A DNA stretch of 64,000 nt, taken from positions 1-64,000 of the forward strand of contig CAYGPJ010000006.1 in assembly GCA_964351865.1 (NCBI GenBank). The letters are read 5' to 3'. The translations under genes and the position numbers were made by a program. The first letter of the stretch is position 1. Each line of letters starts with the position of its first letter. This stretch comes from JBCDJI01 sp964351865. Lineage in GTDB: Bacteria; Verrucomicrobiota; Verrucomicrobiia; Methylacidiphilales; JBCBYL01. Shown here piece by piece: positions 26,438 to 35,665 of this stretch. Below the pieces are notes generated by a model that made no database searches, was not told the origin of the DNA, and saw only the letters and a list, made by a program, of their open reading frames with translations.

Positions 26438-26807
26438 GCCATCACATTATCGGTGAATTCAGGTGACGCAACTGTCCTTCGTGTGGTGATTTCTGACAGC
26501 AAACCCATCACTCGTCCGGCAAATTAATTGCGCGCAAGTCATCGAAAGTATAAGACAAGAGCTTGCGGGAGGGGTGGAGAATGTCTTGAGGTGACCGACC
26601 GAGGCAGGAGCGGCATCGAATGATGTTCTAAGACCGATGAAGTTGGCCCACGCTAGGGGACGGAGTAATTTTTTCCTGCCACCCTGTTTTCAAAGGGTCA
26701 ATGCTCTTGCATGGAAAATATTATCCGTCCCCTAGCGTTCAGCGCTTTGGTGAATCGATATAGAATGTCGTAGAATCTCGATTTTATCGCAGTCAACGCC
26801 TGATCCG
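26438..26807. other. 370-bp intergenic region with a large imperfect hairpin
   Basis: Between the phosphoesterase and mutB. The palindrome at 26651-26737 is the only structure I can support. No gene is visible. Confidence 0.6.
26651..26737. repeat. REP-like imperfect palindrome, distant copy
   Basis: Outer arms cgctaggggacgga (26651-26664) and its inverse (26724-26737) are perfect; the stem continues with mismatches to a loop of about 30 bases. The ggggacgga core is shared with the palindromes near the transposase at 4 kb. Confidence 0.75.
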
Positions 26808-28955
26808 CTACTCCATCAACAGATCCATCAGCTTATCGGCGGAGTCGGTGATGACGGTGCCGGGACCGAAGATGGAGCAGGCTCCGTTGGCGAGCAGGAA
26901 TTCATAATCCTGTGCGGGAATGACTCCGCCGCAGACGACCAGAATGTCTTCTCCTCCCTGATCTTTCAGCGCTTGCACGAGCTGCGGCAGCAAGGTTTTA
27001 TGACCGGCGGCCAGCGAGCTCATAGCAACGATATGCACATCGTTTTCGACCGCTTGGCGGGCAGTTTCTTCCGGGGTCTGAAACAGTGGGCCGACATCGA
27101 CATCGAATCCCATATCGGCGTAGGCCGTAGCCACTACTTTGGCGCCACGGTCGTGCCCATCTTGACCCATCTTGGCGATCATGATGCGGGGGCGGCGTCC
27201 TTCTTCTTCAGCAAAAGCGTTGGTTTTATCTCGCACGTTCTCGATGGCGTCCGGTTTGCCGTATTCGCTGCTGTAGACACCGGAGATAGAACGGATAACG
27301 GCCTGGTGGCGTCCGTAAATTTTTTCCAGTGCATCGGAGATTTCTCCCAGGCTGGCACGGGCGCTAGCGGCTTCTACCGCCAATTCCAGCAGATTGCCCT
27401 GACCGCTTTCGGCGGATTGAGTCAGCGCGTTCAGGCAGGATTCGACCTTTTGGTTGTCGCGGTTAGCCCGGAGTTTCTTCAGCCGTTGAATCTGGGATTC
27501 ACGGACGGCGGTGTTATCCACGTCCAGAATTTCCAGTGGATCTTCTTCGGCCATGCGGAATTTATTGACGCCCACGATGGTTTCAAGTCCGCTGTCGATG
27601 CGGGCCTGGCGACGTGCGGCGGCTTCTTCGATCTTCATTTTGGGAATACCGGCCTCGATGGCTTTAGCCATACCACCCAGTTTTTCAACCTCCTCGATGT
27701 GCTCCCAGGCACGGTGCATCAGTGAGTGAGTCAATGACTCGACGTAGTAGGAACCGCCCCATGGGTCGATGACATCGCAGATGCCGGTTTCGTCCTGCAG
27801 GAAGAGCTGGGTGTTACGTGCAATCCGAGCAGAGAAATCGGTGGGCAAGGCAATGGCTTCATCCAAAGCATTGGTGTGAAGCGACTGGGTATGCCCCATG
27901 GCGGCGGCCATCGCTTCGATACAAGTGCGGGTAACGTTGTTAAACGGATCTTGTTCGGTCAGACTCCAACCGGAGGTTTGCGAGTGGGTGCGGAGGGCCA
28001 GCGACTTCGGATTCTTGGGGTTGAACTCTTTGACGATCTTTGACCAGAGCAGCCGCGCCGCCCGCATTTTAGCTACTTCCATGAAGTAGTTCTTTCCCTG
28101 CGCCCAGAAGAAGGAAAGGCGGGGGGCAAAGGCGTCGATGTCGATACCGGCTTCGATTCCGGTACGCAGATAGTCGCGCCCGTCGGCCAGCGTGTAAGCC
28201 ATTTCCAGATCCGCCGTCGCTCCGGCCTCCTGCATGTGATAACCGGAAATCGAGATGGAATTAAACTTCGGCATTTTCTGGGAGGTGAAGGCGAAGATGT
28301 CGGCAATGATTCTCATCGATGGGGTGGGTGGATAGATATAGGTGTTTCGCACCATGTATTCTTTCAGGATGTCGTTCTGAATCGTTCCGGCCAGTTCCTC
28401 CAGCTTGGCTCCCTGCTCGAGGGCGGCCACGATATAGAATGCCAGCACCGGTAGCACCGCGCCGTTCATGGTCATCGAGACGGAGACCTGGTTGAGTGGA
28501 ATCCGGTCGAAGAGAATTTCCATATCCAGAATGGAGTCGATGGCGACACCGGCTTTACCGACATCTCCCATCACCCGTTCGTGATCAGAATCGTAGCCGC
28601 GGTGGGTAGCTAAATCGAAAGCAACGGAGAGACCTTTTTGCCCAGCGGCCAGATTACGGCGATAGAAAGCATTGGATTCTTCGGCGGTGGAGAATCCGGC
28701 ATATTGGCGAACCGTCCACGGGCGAAAGGTGTACATGGTGGCGTAGGGGCCACGCAAAAATGGGGCAATTCCAGCCTGATAGTCGAGATGCTCCATACCG
28801 ACCAGATCCTGTTCGGTGTAGAGGGCTTCCACCGGGATCTTTTCCATGCTTTCCCATGGTTTAAACTGACCTTGGGATTTCCATGAGGCGGAGCTTTTTG
28901 GGGAACCTGTTCCGGTGACGGACGAATAATCAATGGAGGTAAAATCTGGGCTCAT
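26808..28955 (-). CDS. mutB: Methylmalonyl-CoA mutase, catalytic (large) subunit
   Basis: 715 aa. It converts succinyl-CoA and (R)-methylmalonyl-CoA using adenosylcobalamin. The TIM barrel begins FLRGPYATMYTFRPWTVRQYAGFS. SISGYHMQEAGA and RTHSQTSGWSLT are the substrate and active-site segments. The C-terminal cobalamin domain has the DxHxxG motif in KMGQDGHDRGAKVV and the GGVIPAQDY strand. Only 8 bp separate it from mutA, a standard two-gene heterodimer operon. Confidence 0.97.
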   Translation of the reverse strand: MSPDFTSIDYSSVTGTGSPKSSASWKSQGQFKPWESMEKIPVEALYTEQDLVGMEHLDYQAGIAPFLRGPYATMYTFRPWTVRQYAGFSTAEESNAFYRRNLAAGQKGLSVAFDLATHRGYDSDHERVMGDVGKAGVAIDSILDMEILFDRIPLNQVSVSMTMNGAVLPVLAFYIVAALEQGAKLEELAGTIQNDILKEYMVRNTYIYPPTPSMRIIADIFAFTSQKMPKFNSISISGYHMQEAGATADLEMAYTLADGRDYLRTGIEAGIDIDAFAPRLSFFWAQGKNYFMEVAKMRAARLLWSKIVKEFNPKNPKSLALRTHSQTSGWSLTEQDPFNNVTRTCIEAMAAAMGHTQSLHTNALDEAIALPTDFSARIARNTQLFLQDETGICDVIDPWGGSYYVESLTHSLMHRAWEHIEEVEKLGGMAKAIEAGIPKMKIEEAAARRQARIDSGLETIVGVNKFRMAEEDPLEILDVDNTAVRESQIQRLKKLRANRDNQKVESCLNALTQSAESGQGNLLELAVEAASARASLGEISDALEKIYGRHQAVIRSISGVYSSEYGKPDAIENVRDKTNAFAEEEGRRPRIMIAKMGQDGHDRGAKVVATAYADMGFDVDVGPLFQTPEETARQAVENDVHIVAMSSLAAGHKTLLPQLVQALKDQGGEDILVVCGGVIPAQDYEFLLANGACSIFGPGTVITDSADKLMDLLME

Positions 28956-28963
28956 TTTGGCGG

Positions 28964-31111
28964 CTATTTGGTTTGGTTTTTCTGTTGCTGGGTTTCGGAA
29001 ATAATTTCCAGTAGGTCATGCAGCATTTCGTAGCAATTGGTGCGAACATTGACGAAGTCATCGACTCCGGCGGAGCGCCAGGCAGCTTCATTCTCTCCGG
29101 GAGCTCCAGCCACGATAACACGTGGAGAATGCTTAAGCTTTTTCAGAGCCTGTGCCAAGTTAGGAACCGTCTCGGCATAATTCTGATCGGAGGAAGTGAT
29201 CACCACGACGGGGGCCTGACTGCTGTGGGCTGCTTGCAGAGCGTCATCGACGTTCGCAAAATCGTTTTCGTTGAGTAAGTCAAATCCGCCTACCTGGAAA
29301 AAGGCAGAGGTCCAATCGGCCCGCATGCGGTAAGCGCGAGAAGCGCCGATGTTGGCTTGCAGGATCTTTGGTTTGCCAGCGGCTTCTACGGCTTTACGCA
29401 ATTGCTCAAATGGCATGGCTGCTCGTCGGATATGGATGGGAGTGATTTCGGTCGGGTTGCTATCCCCCGACCAAAGGGTGCGGCTGATTTCTCCCAGGGT
29501 AGCTCCAGATGCGGCAGCGTTTACTGCGGCATCCATTAATTCGCTGCTGTCTGCGTGCAGCAGTTCTTCCAAACTGGTCAATACTGCTTCATGTGACAGT
29601 GATTCATTGGAGGTGCGGAAGGCGGCGATTTCATCACCACGAACTTTGCGAATTTTCTGATAATCGGGCAGCGGGGTTTCCAGTGGTTTCTCCGTGGCAT
29701 TAGGGTAAATGTTGGTGCCCACAATCAGGTCACGGCGTTTGGCCAGATTAGCGGTGCGCTGTTTGCGAATGGCTTCCACTTTCTTTTGTGGCAGGCCCGT
29801 TTGCAGCGCTGAGGCCATACCGCCGGCTTTTTCAATTTCCTGAAACGAGCCCCAAGCTTGTTGGGCCAGTTGGTCAGTCAGTGATTCCACCGTCCATGAA
29901 CCTCCGACGGGATCAATGGTGCGGGTCATGTCACATTCTTCACTCAGGATAAAGTGGGTGTTACGTGCGATACGACGGGAAAATTCATTCGGGACACGGA
30001 TGATCTCGTCAAAGGGCCCGACATGCAGGCTATTGCATCCCCCCATAACGGCCGAAAAGGCTTCGGTGGTAGTGCGCAGCATGTTGACGTAGGGATCGCG
30101 AACCGTTTTGTTCCAAATGCCGGTGCGAGCGTGTAGATGAAAAGGAACGGAGGTTTCGTTATCGCCGAGAAAGGCTCTGGCGACTTGTGTCCAGAGCAGG
30201 CGGGCCGCCCTGAATTTAGCGATCTCCATGAAGAAATTCCCGCCAATGGCCATGGAAAATCTTATGCGTGGCAGGATGTCTCCAGCACTTTGGCCGCGCT
30301 CCTGCATGGCACGGATGTATTCAGCTCCGGTTGCTAGCGCAAAAGCGATTTCATCACTGGCGTTACCGCCGCCGTTATGGTAGGGATTGGTGTTGACCTC
30401 AATCGTCTGCATGTTGGGCAGGTGTTTTTTTGCATAGGAGGTCAGAATGTCCATATCCCGATAGGCTCGATCCAACGAGACGGGCAGCAGGCCTTGCCAT
30501 GCCATTGAGCCGAGGGGGTCGAAGCCGAAGCAGCCTTTGATTTGATCCAGCGCGGTGCCACGTTTGCGAGCGAGTGCGGTCAGCATCGCGGCGACTGGCA
30601 GCGAGGCGGTGCCGGATTGGAAATAGAGCGAAATCAGCTTCAGGTCTATACCGGAAAGAGCGACTTCCAGATCTTTCAGGGTGGCCAGCGACAAGCCACA
30701 GGCTCCGACGTGACCGGAATCAGTGAAATCCGGATCCAATCCGGTCTGTGCGGCGATATCCAAGAGGATATTCAGTTCGTTCTGACCACGATGGGTGTCA
30801 GATAATGCGGCCTGATTAAAATCTTTGGGGGTGCCATAAGGCAATTCCTGTGAGACTAGCCAAGGAGTTTTCAGATAGCCGTCTGGTTGGGCGGAACGCA
30901 CTTGATTGCCGCTGCCGGGTAGACTTCCCAGATGAGGAAGATCTGCAATATCCTGCCGACGGTAAATGGGGTTCAGGTCGAATCCCTCATAGGTGCGAGT
31001 GATAAGTAATTTCTCAAACGGAGCACCTTTGAGTAGTGCGAGCGCGGCATCTTTCCACTGCTCGTAGGTATGCGGTTCGAAATCTTCCAGTAATTTTGTG
31101 TTGGTGGCCAT
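28964..31111 (-). CDS. mutA: Methylmalonyl-CoA mutase, small (non-catalytic) subunit
   Basis: 715 aa. The structural partner of MutB. It keeps the barrel (HVGACGLSLATLKDLE, RTGIWNKTVRDPYVNML) and a C-terminal Rossmann-like domain, but that domain has no DxHxxG, as expected for the subunit that does not bind cobalamin. First gene of the mutAB pair. The 147 bp upstream show no cobalamin riboswitch that I can recognise. Confidence 0.95.
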   Translation of the reverse strand: MATNTKLLEDFEPHTYEQWKDAALALLKGAPFEKLLITRTYEGFDLNPIYRRQDIADLPHLGSLPGSGNQVRSAQPDGYLKTPWLVSQELPYGTPKDFNQAALSDTHRGQNELNILLDIAAQTGLDPDFTDSGHVGACGLSLATLKDLEVALSGIDLKLISLYFQSGTASLPVAAMLTALARKRGTALDQIKGCFGFDPLGSMAWQGLLPVSLDRAYRDMDILTSYAKKHLPNMQTIEVNTNPYHNGGGNASDEIAFALATGAEYIRAMQERGQSAGDILPRIRFSMAIGGNFFMEIAKFRAARLLWTQVARAFLGDNETSVPFHLHARTGIWNKTVRDPYVNMLRTTTEAFSAVMGGCNSLHVGPFDEIIRVPNEFSRRIARNTHFILSEECDMTRTIDPVGGSWTVESLTDQLAQQAWGSFQEIEKAGGMASALQTGLPQKKVEAIRKQRTANLAKRRDLIVGTNIYPNATEKPLETPLPDYQKIRKVRGDEIAAFRTSNESLSHEAVLTSLEELLHADSSELMDAAVNAAASGATLGEISRTLWSGDSNPTEITPIHIRRAAMPFEQLRKAVEAAGKPKILQANIGASRAYRMRADWTSAFFQVGGFDLLNENDFANVDDALQAAHSSQAPVVVITSSDQNYAETVPNLAQALKKLKHSPRVIVAGAPGENEAAWRSAGVDDFVNVRTNCYEMLHDLLEIISETQQQKNQTK

Positions 31112-31258
31112 TATTTTCTCTCTGAGTTATTAGAAGTAATCTATAAGAGGGTGAAATTTCAATCAAGACTAAAAATAAGAAAAATTAATACTACTGTCTA
31201 TTAAGCGCCCACGAAGGCTTGGATAAGAAATACGAATGATTGGTTGTGTGGGGGTAAA

Positions 31259-32761
31259 TCAATCCAACTCTTCGACTTCCACCTGATAAGTGCGGCCTTC
31301 GATAGTGAGGGAGAGCAGGGTGTTATCCGGCTTGGACTTTAGAATGCCGGTAGCTTTAGATGCAGGAGCACTAGTTGAAGTGGTTACTTCAACCGGTGCT
31401 GGCTTGGCCTTAGGCTTAGGCTTAAGTAATTTGGTTACTTCTTGTGGGAACATCGCGTAGAGCACGGCGATTTCGTCGGTTACCGGCAGGTCTTTTTCTT
31501 TGAGCGTTTCGCGTAATTTGTCCATGCCGGGCTTGATGCTGTCGGCTGGGCGTTCTGTGATGGGATCTTTGCTGAGTTGTTTAGCTGCCATTTTCTGGAC
31601 TTCGGGATCCACTGCAGCTGGTGTTCTGCCATAATAACCCAAAGCGATATCACATGTCTGTGGGGTCATGTTTTTCCAGCGGCCGAATTTCACATTCAGC
31701 ATGGCCTGGACTCCGACGATCTGTGAGGTTGGGGTCACCAGCGGTATCCAGCCCAGCGCTTCACGCACAACGGGGATCTCGGCGAAGACCTGCTCGAATT
31801 TGTCTTCCATCTTTTGCTCTTTGAGCTGATTGCGGAAGTTACTGAGCATGCCGCCGGGAACCTGGTAGAGCAGGGCATCGCTGTCGACCACTTCGTTCTT
31901 GTGGCTGGTGAATTCTGAGAGTTCCTGATAGACGCCCTCAAAATGTTCACGCAGTCGGTTAAGACGTTCGATTTTTTCCGGGCGATCGAAGTCTGGTTTG
32001 CGGGGATTCTCTGCCAGCAATGCCATCATACGGATGGTGTCGGGTTGACCAGTTCCATTGGCAAAGGGAATGATCGAGGTATCGATGGCATCTACTCCGG
32101 CATCGATAGCTGCCATGTAGGTCGGGGCACCGAGACCTGCGGTATCATGGGTGTGAATCCAAACGGGGATTTTGATCGCGTCCTTGAGGCCTTTGATAAT
32201 CTGGGCTGCCACATAAGGTGGAATCAACCCGGCCATGTCTTTAATGACGATGGCATCACATCCCATTTCTGCCATTTCAATCCCGTCAGAAACGAATTTG
32301 GCGGTAGTGTGGACCGGACTGCTGGTATAGCAGATGGTTCCGTGTGCTTGCTTGCCGGCGGCTTTGGCAGCTTTGATAGCGCATTCCATGTTGCGGGTAT
32401 CGTTGAGCGCATCAAAAATACGGAAGATGTCCATGCCGTGTTTGGCGGAAGTGTGAATAAAAGTTTCTACTACGTCGTCGGCAAAGTGGGCGTATTGTAC
32501 GATATTCTGTCCGCGCAGCAGCATCATGTGCGGAGTTTTCGGCGTCGCTTGTTTGATCTTGTCGAGCCGGTCAAATGGGTTTTCTCCCAGAAAGCGCAGA
32601 CAACTGTCGATGGTAGCCCCGCCCCAGGTTTCCAGTGAGCCAAATCCAAGGGCATCCAGATCTTCCAGTGCGGGCAGCATCTGCGGGGTGGTCATGCGGG
32701 TGGCGGCGAGCGACTGATGCCCGTCGCGCAGGACAGTGTTGTTAAAAATAACGGGAGTCAT
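31259..32761 (-). CDS. Biotin-dependent carboxyltransferase, 5S/OadA/PycB type
   Basis: 500 aa. It transfers CO2 between oxaloacetate/pyruvate and carboxybiotin. Visible: NTVLRDGHQS with the metal Asp, the presumed carboxylated Lys in IVIKDMAGLIPP, and HTHDTAGLG with two metal His. The post-TIM conserved carboxylase domain follows. The C-terminus ends at LTIEGRTYQVEVEELD, the strand that normally leads into a biotin domain, so it must use the separate carrier at 21111-21491. It heads the minus-strand cluster. Confidence 0.9.
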   Translation of the reverse strand: MTPVIFNNTVLRDGHQSLAATRMTTPQMLPALEDLDALGFGSLETWGGATIDSCLRFLGENPFDRLDKIKQATPKTPHMMLLRGQNIVQYAHFADDVVETFIHTSAKHGMDIFRIFDALNDTRNMECAIKAAKAAGKQAHGTICYTSSPVHTTAKFVSDGIEMAEMGCDAIVIKDMAGLIPPYVAAQIIKGLKDAIKIPVWIHTHDTAGLGAPTYMAAIDAGVDAIDTSIIPFANGTGQPDTIRMMALLAENPRKPDFDRPEKIERLNRLREHFEGVYQELSEFTSHKNEVVDSDALLYQVPGGMLSNFRNQLKEQKMEDKFEQVFAEIPVVREALGWIPLVTPTSQIVGVQAMLNVKFGRWKNMTPQTCDIALGYYGRTPAAVDPEVQKMAAKQLSKDPITERPADSIKPGMDKLRETLKEKDLPVTDEIAVLYAMFPQEVTKLLKPKPKAKPAPVEVTTSTSAPASKATGILKSKPDNTLLSLTIEGRTYQVEVEELD

Positions 32762-32835
32762 TAACGATGATTAAAGCGATGTGGAGGCAAGGCGCAATAA
32801 TATACGAAGATTGCTAAGCAAAGTCAGCTGGAATA

Positions 32836-32864
32836 TCGACAATTTAGCCGGCATGGTTTAGGAT
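32836..32864 (+). promoter_or_regulatory. Putative sigma-70 promoter of the gene at 32874
   Basis: TCGACA (32836-32841), a 17-bp spacer and TAGGAT (32859-32864). The expected start of transcription lies about 3 bases before the ATG, so the mRNA would be nearly leaderless. Confidence 0.4.
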
Positions 32865-32873
32865 TGAGGCGTA

Positions 32874-33365
32874 ATGAAAAAAAACCTGCCCTTACGGCTA
32901 CTAACACTAATATTCTGTGTGCTTTCACCAATAGCGTCAGCAAAATCAGATGCTGACTGGAAAGAGTTTAAAAAAGCCGCGGAAGAATACGAAGCGATGT
33001 CAAAAAAATATGAAGCCATGGCCGAGAAGGCGCTGGCTACTGAGCCGGAAAAAGCCTCTCTTTATAAAAAGGTAGCAGAAAACTTCGAAGACATGGCGGA
33101 TATCAAAGATGATGCCGCCCGGATGGCTAAGCGAGGTAAGTGGGGAAATATCAGTTGGGATAAATATGAGAAAATGGCCAAAGAAAATCAAGAGTATCTG
33201 AAGCTCATTGATAAGACTGATCAAGGTAAAGATGCTTCATCCAAGTCGGACAAGATGAAAAAAGAGTACTCCAAGGATAAGGATGAAATGACGAAAAAGC
33301 GCATCAAAGAATTGGAGCACCAGTTGGAAATGGAGCGTAAAAAACTCGAAAAGTCCGACGACTGA
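32874..33365 (+). CDS. Secreted coiled-coil protein of unknown function
   Basis: 163 aa. A clean signal peptide (about 1-23, cleavage near IASAKS) is followed by a highly charged, Lys/Glu-rich, almost fully helical mature part with repeated YEAMxxKYEAMAEKA units (about 37-60) and a C-terminal coiled coil (KRIKELEHQLEMERKKLEK). No catalytic motif. It may be a periplasmic structural or binding protein; I recognise no family. It is transcribed away from the carboxylase gene. Confidence 0.75.
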   Translation: MKKNLPLRLLTLIFCVLSPIASAKSDADWKEFKKAAEEYEAMSKKYEAMAEKALATEPEKASLYKKVAENFEDMADIKDDAARMAKRGKWGNISWDKYEKMAKENQEYLKLIDKTDQGKDASSKSDKMKKEYSKDKDEMTKKRIKELEHQLEMERKKLEKSDD

Positions 33366-33465
33366 AAACCATCGCTGGCATCGAAGTGGTTTACATGTCA
33401 CCTGTTCATGTTCTCTGGGGCAATGCAGGGCGAAGGGCGGCTGTCCGAAGTGGTGCTAACGAAAC

Positions 33466-33837
33466 TTAACTCTTCCCGTAAAACGCTTTGGTTTCCGGCT
33501 TGATCCAGAATACCAGCAGTGGAATGCTGAAAGGCATGAAGCAGGGGCTGGTCAGGCCGAGGCAGATAATGACCAGATGATAAATCCATAGCCAGGGACG
33601 AGGCTTGAGCACAAAGGGCAGGAAGCAGGCCACTAGCAGCACCAGCGACAGCATTAGCAGAAAAGCGCCGATGACGGATGACAAAGTCTGGTCCATGTTG
33701 TGAAACTCCTCCGCCATGGTGAAGAATGTGAGCGAGAAGAGGCTCGATACGACATAAATGAAGCACATCAAGCCGCAGTAGAGTTTAAACCACAACAGGA
33801 CTTGAGGTGGTGATGGGCGAAGTTCGTTGTTCTGCAT
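33466..33837 (-). CDS. Small membrane protein of unknown function
   Basis: 123 aa with about three hydrophobic helices (residues about 17-40, 52-78, 84-112). No recognised motif. Its start is 2 bp downstream of the stop of the ABC permease gene on the same strand, so it is probably cotranscribed with the permeases. Whether it belongs to the transporter is unknown. Confidence 0.7.
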   Translation of the reverse strand: MQNNELRPSPPQVLLWFKLYCGLMCFIYVVSSLFSLTFFTMAEEFHNMDQTLSSVIGAFLLMLSLVLLVACFLPFVLKPRPWLWIYHLVIICLGLTSPCFMPFSIPLLVFWIKPETKAFYGKS

Positions 33838-33839
33838 CT

Positions 33840-34742
33840 CTATTTTTTGGTAGTGGGATCAAAAATATCCCGCAAGGCATCGCCCAGGAAGTTGAGCGAA
33901 AGCAGGGTCAGTCCCATGAATAGGGACGGAGCCAGGAGCAGCCACCAGTAAATCTTGATCGGGTTGATCATGGAGGCTCCGTCGCTGAGCAATGTGCCCC
34001 AACTGGACTGCGGGGCCTGAACCCCAAGCCCCAGAAAGCTCAGAAAAGACTCTTCCAGAATCACCGCGGGAATGGTCAAGGTGAGGTAGACAATGACGAT
34101 ACCGATCAGGTTCGGTAACAGATGGCGGGTCATGATACGAATATGCGACTGCCCCATTGTTTCAGCGGCCAATACAAACTGACGTTGTTTCAGGCTGAGC
34201 ACCTGGCCACGAACAATACGAGCCATTGTCAGCCACTCGACTAACCCTAAAATAATAAACAAAAGTAAGATGCGCGAGTATTTGATCATTTCGTGGAAAC
34301 CTAATGAATCCAGCAGCCCCTTGGTTTCGCGATCGAAAATAGCGATTAATACCATGACGATCACGATGCGCGGCAGGGAGTACATGATGTCGACGATCCG
34401 CATCATCACCGCATCGACTTTTCCACCCATGTATCCGCTGACCAGCCCGTAGCAGATGCCGACCACGAGCGAGATGCTGGCACCCACCAGACCAACCAGC
34501 AGGGAGACACGCCCGCCTTCCATGGTCATCGTCAAAACATCACGACCATTAATGTCGGTGCCCATCCAATGGCTGAGAGAAGGCGGAGAAAACTGATTTT
34601 CACTGAGCATATCCGAAGAATAAGGGCTCAGAAGTGGTCCCAGAAAACACAGGATAAACAGCAGTATCAAGACACCGAAAGTCCATTTAACGGTGCGATT
34701 ATTGCGCAGGGCGGAGAACGTGTCGACAGGCGGCGTGCTCAC
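33840..34742 (-). CDS. Peptide ABC transporter permease, OppC/DppC type
   Basis: 300 aa from the GTG chosen here, which overlaps the preceding stop as GTGA; longer in-frame extensions would overlap the OppB-like gene by about 90 bp and look like shadow. About six membrane helices. The N-terminal OppC_N segment (LLSPYSSDMLSENQFSPPSLSH, split here) and the permease loop EAA-type region MGQSHIRIMTRHLLPNLIG are present. It would form the channel with the OppB-like protein. No ATPase or binding protein gene is in the window. Confidence 0.9.
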   Translation of the reverse strand: MSTPPVDTFSALRNNRTVKWTFGVLILLFILCFLGPLLSPYSSDMLSENQFSPPSLSHWMGTDINGRDVLTMTMEGGRVSLLVGLVGASISLVVGICYGLVSGYMGGKVDAVMMRIVDIMYSLPRIVIVMVLIAIFDRETKGLLDSLGFHEMIKYSRILLLFIILGLVEWLTMARIVRGQVLSLKQRQFVLAAETMGQSHIRIMTRHLLPNLIGIVIVYLTLTIPAVILEESFLSFLGLGVQAPQSSWGTLLSDGASMINPIKIYWWLLLAPSLFMGLTLLSLNFLGDALRDIFDPTTKK

Positions 34743-35656
34743 GAGAGTTTTACCCTTCGATCCAGCACGGTGTAGAGAATATCGACAATGACATTCATGC
34801 TGATCAGCAGCACGCTGTAGACGATGACGCAACCGCCTACCATGAAGATATCTTTGTTGAAGATGCTGTTGACAAAAAACGGGCCCAAGCCGGGGATTTT
34901 AAAAATTTCTTCAATGATAATACTGCCGGTCAGGATGTGAGCCGCCAATGGTCCACTGTAACTGACTAACGGCAGCAGTGCCACCTTTAATGCGTGTTTG
35001 TAGACGACAACGGATTCTCGCTGCCCTTTAGCGCGAGCGGTACGGACATAGTCCTGGTTTAAACTTTCGAGCATGCTGGTGCGCATCAGGCGACTGCAAT
35101 ACGCCCCGTAAGGAAGTGCCAGACAGAGGACGGGCAAGACGATATGAGCTGGGGTGCTCCAACCGGCCACGGGTAGCAGGGGAGCTTTGATGGCAAACAA
35201 GAGAATCAGAAACGGCGCAATGACGAAGCCGGGCAGGCAGATGCCCAGTAATGCGGTCAACATGGCCCCCCGATCAATGCTGGTGTTATGATGAACCGCA
35301 GCCCAGCTGCCTACGAAAATGCCGATGCCGAGTGCCAGCACCAGCGCAATCGAGCCTACGGCGGCGGACTTGGGCAAGGTTTGTTGCAGGATTTCAACGA
35401 CGGTGCGGTCTCGGTGTTGAGTGGATACCCCGAGATTGCCTTGAAAGATATTGATCCAGTAGTTGCCGAGTTGCTCGTAAATCGGGCCGTTGAGATTGTA
35501 TTTCTCCATCAGGCGTGCTTCCACCTTCGGATCCAGATTTCGTTCGCTGCCAAATGGGGAGCCCGGCAAGGCGCGAATGAGTAGAAAGGTGCAACTGATC
35601 ACAATGAACAGCACCGGGATGGCCCATAAAATTCGTCTCAGGATGAAGTTGAACAC
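34739..35656 (-). CDS. Peptide ABC transporter permease, OppB/DppB type
   Basis: 305 aa with six membrane helices. The N-terminal RRILWAIPVLFIVIS and the cytoplasmic coupling loop ARAKGQRESVVVYKHALKVA are typical of the BPD_transp_1 peptide/nickel family. It probably imports di- or oligopeptides, which fits the adjacent peptidase genes. It precedes the OppC-like gene with a 4-bp overlap. Confidence 0.92.
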   Translation of the reverse strand: MFNFILRRILWAIPVLFIVISCTFLLIRALPGSPFGSERNLDPKVEARLMEKYNLNGPIYEQLGNYWINIFQGNLGVSTQHRDRTVVEILQQTLPKSAAVGSIALVLALGIGIFVGSWAAVHHNTSIDRGAMLTALLGICLPGFVIAPFLILLFAIKAPLLPVAGWSTPAHIVLPVLCLALPYGAYCSRLMRTSMLESLNQDYVRTARAKGQRESVVVYKHALKVALLPLVSYSGPLAAHILTGSIIIEEIFKIPGLGPFFVNSIFNKDIFMVGGCVIVYSVLLISMNVIVDILYTVLDRRVKLS

Positions 35657-35665
35657 AATGAAAAA

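Noticed and set aside
26973..27725. 250-codon open frame on the plus strand opposite mutB
   Set aside because: It is antisense to a well-conserved gene in a fixed frame relation and has no recognisable motifs. A shadow frame.
31112..31258. Possible cobalamin riboswitch upstream of mutA
   Set aside because: The 147-bp gap is AT-rich and shows no B12-box-like conserved element or multi-stem fold that I can recognise.
33921..33932. gggacggag string inside the OppC-like gene (also at about 25618 in the phosphoesterase gene)
   Set aside because: No inverted partner nearby and both are within coding sequence. Chance matches to the REP core.
34743..34832. N-terminal extension of the OppC-like frame
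   Set aside because: It overlaps the end of the OppB-like gene. The GTG at 34742 gives a GTGA overlap and a normal OppC N-terminus.
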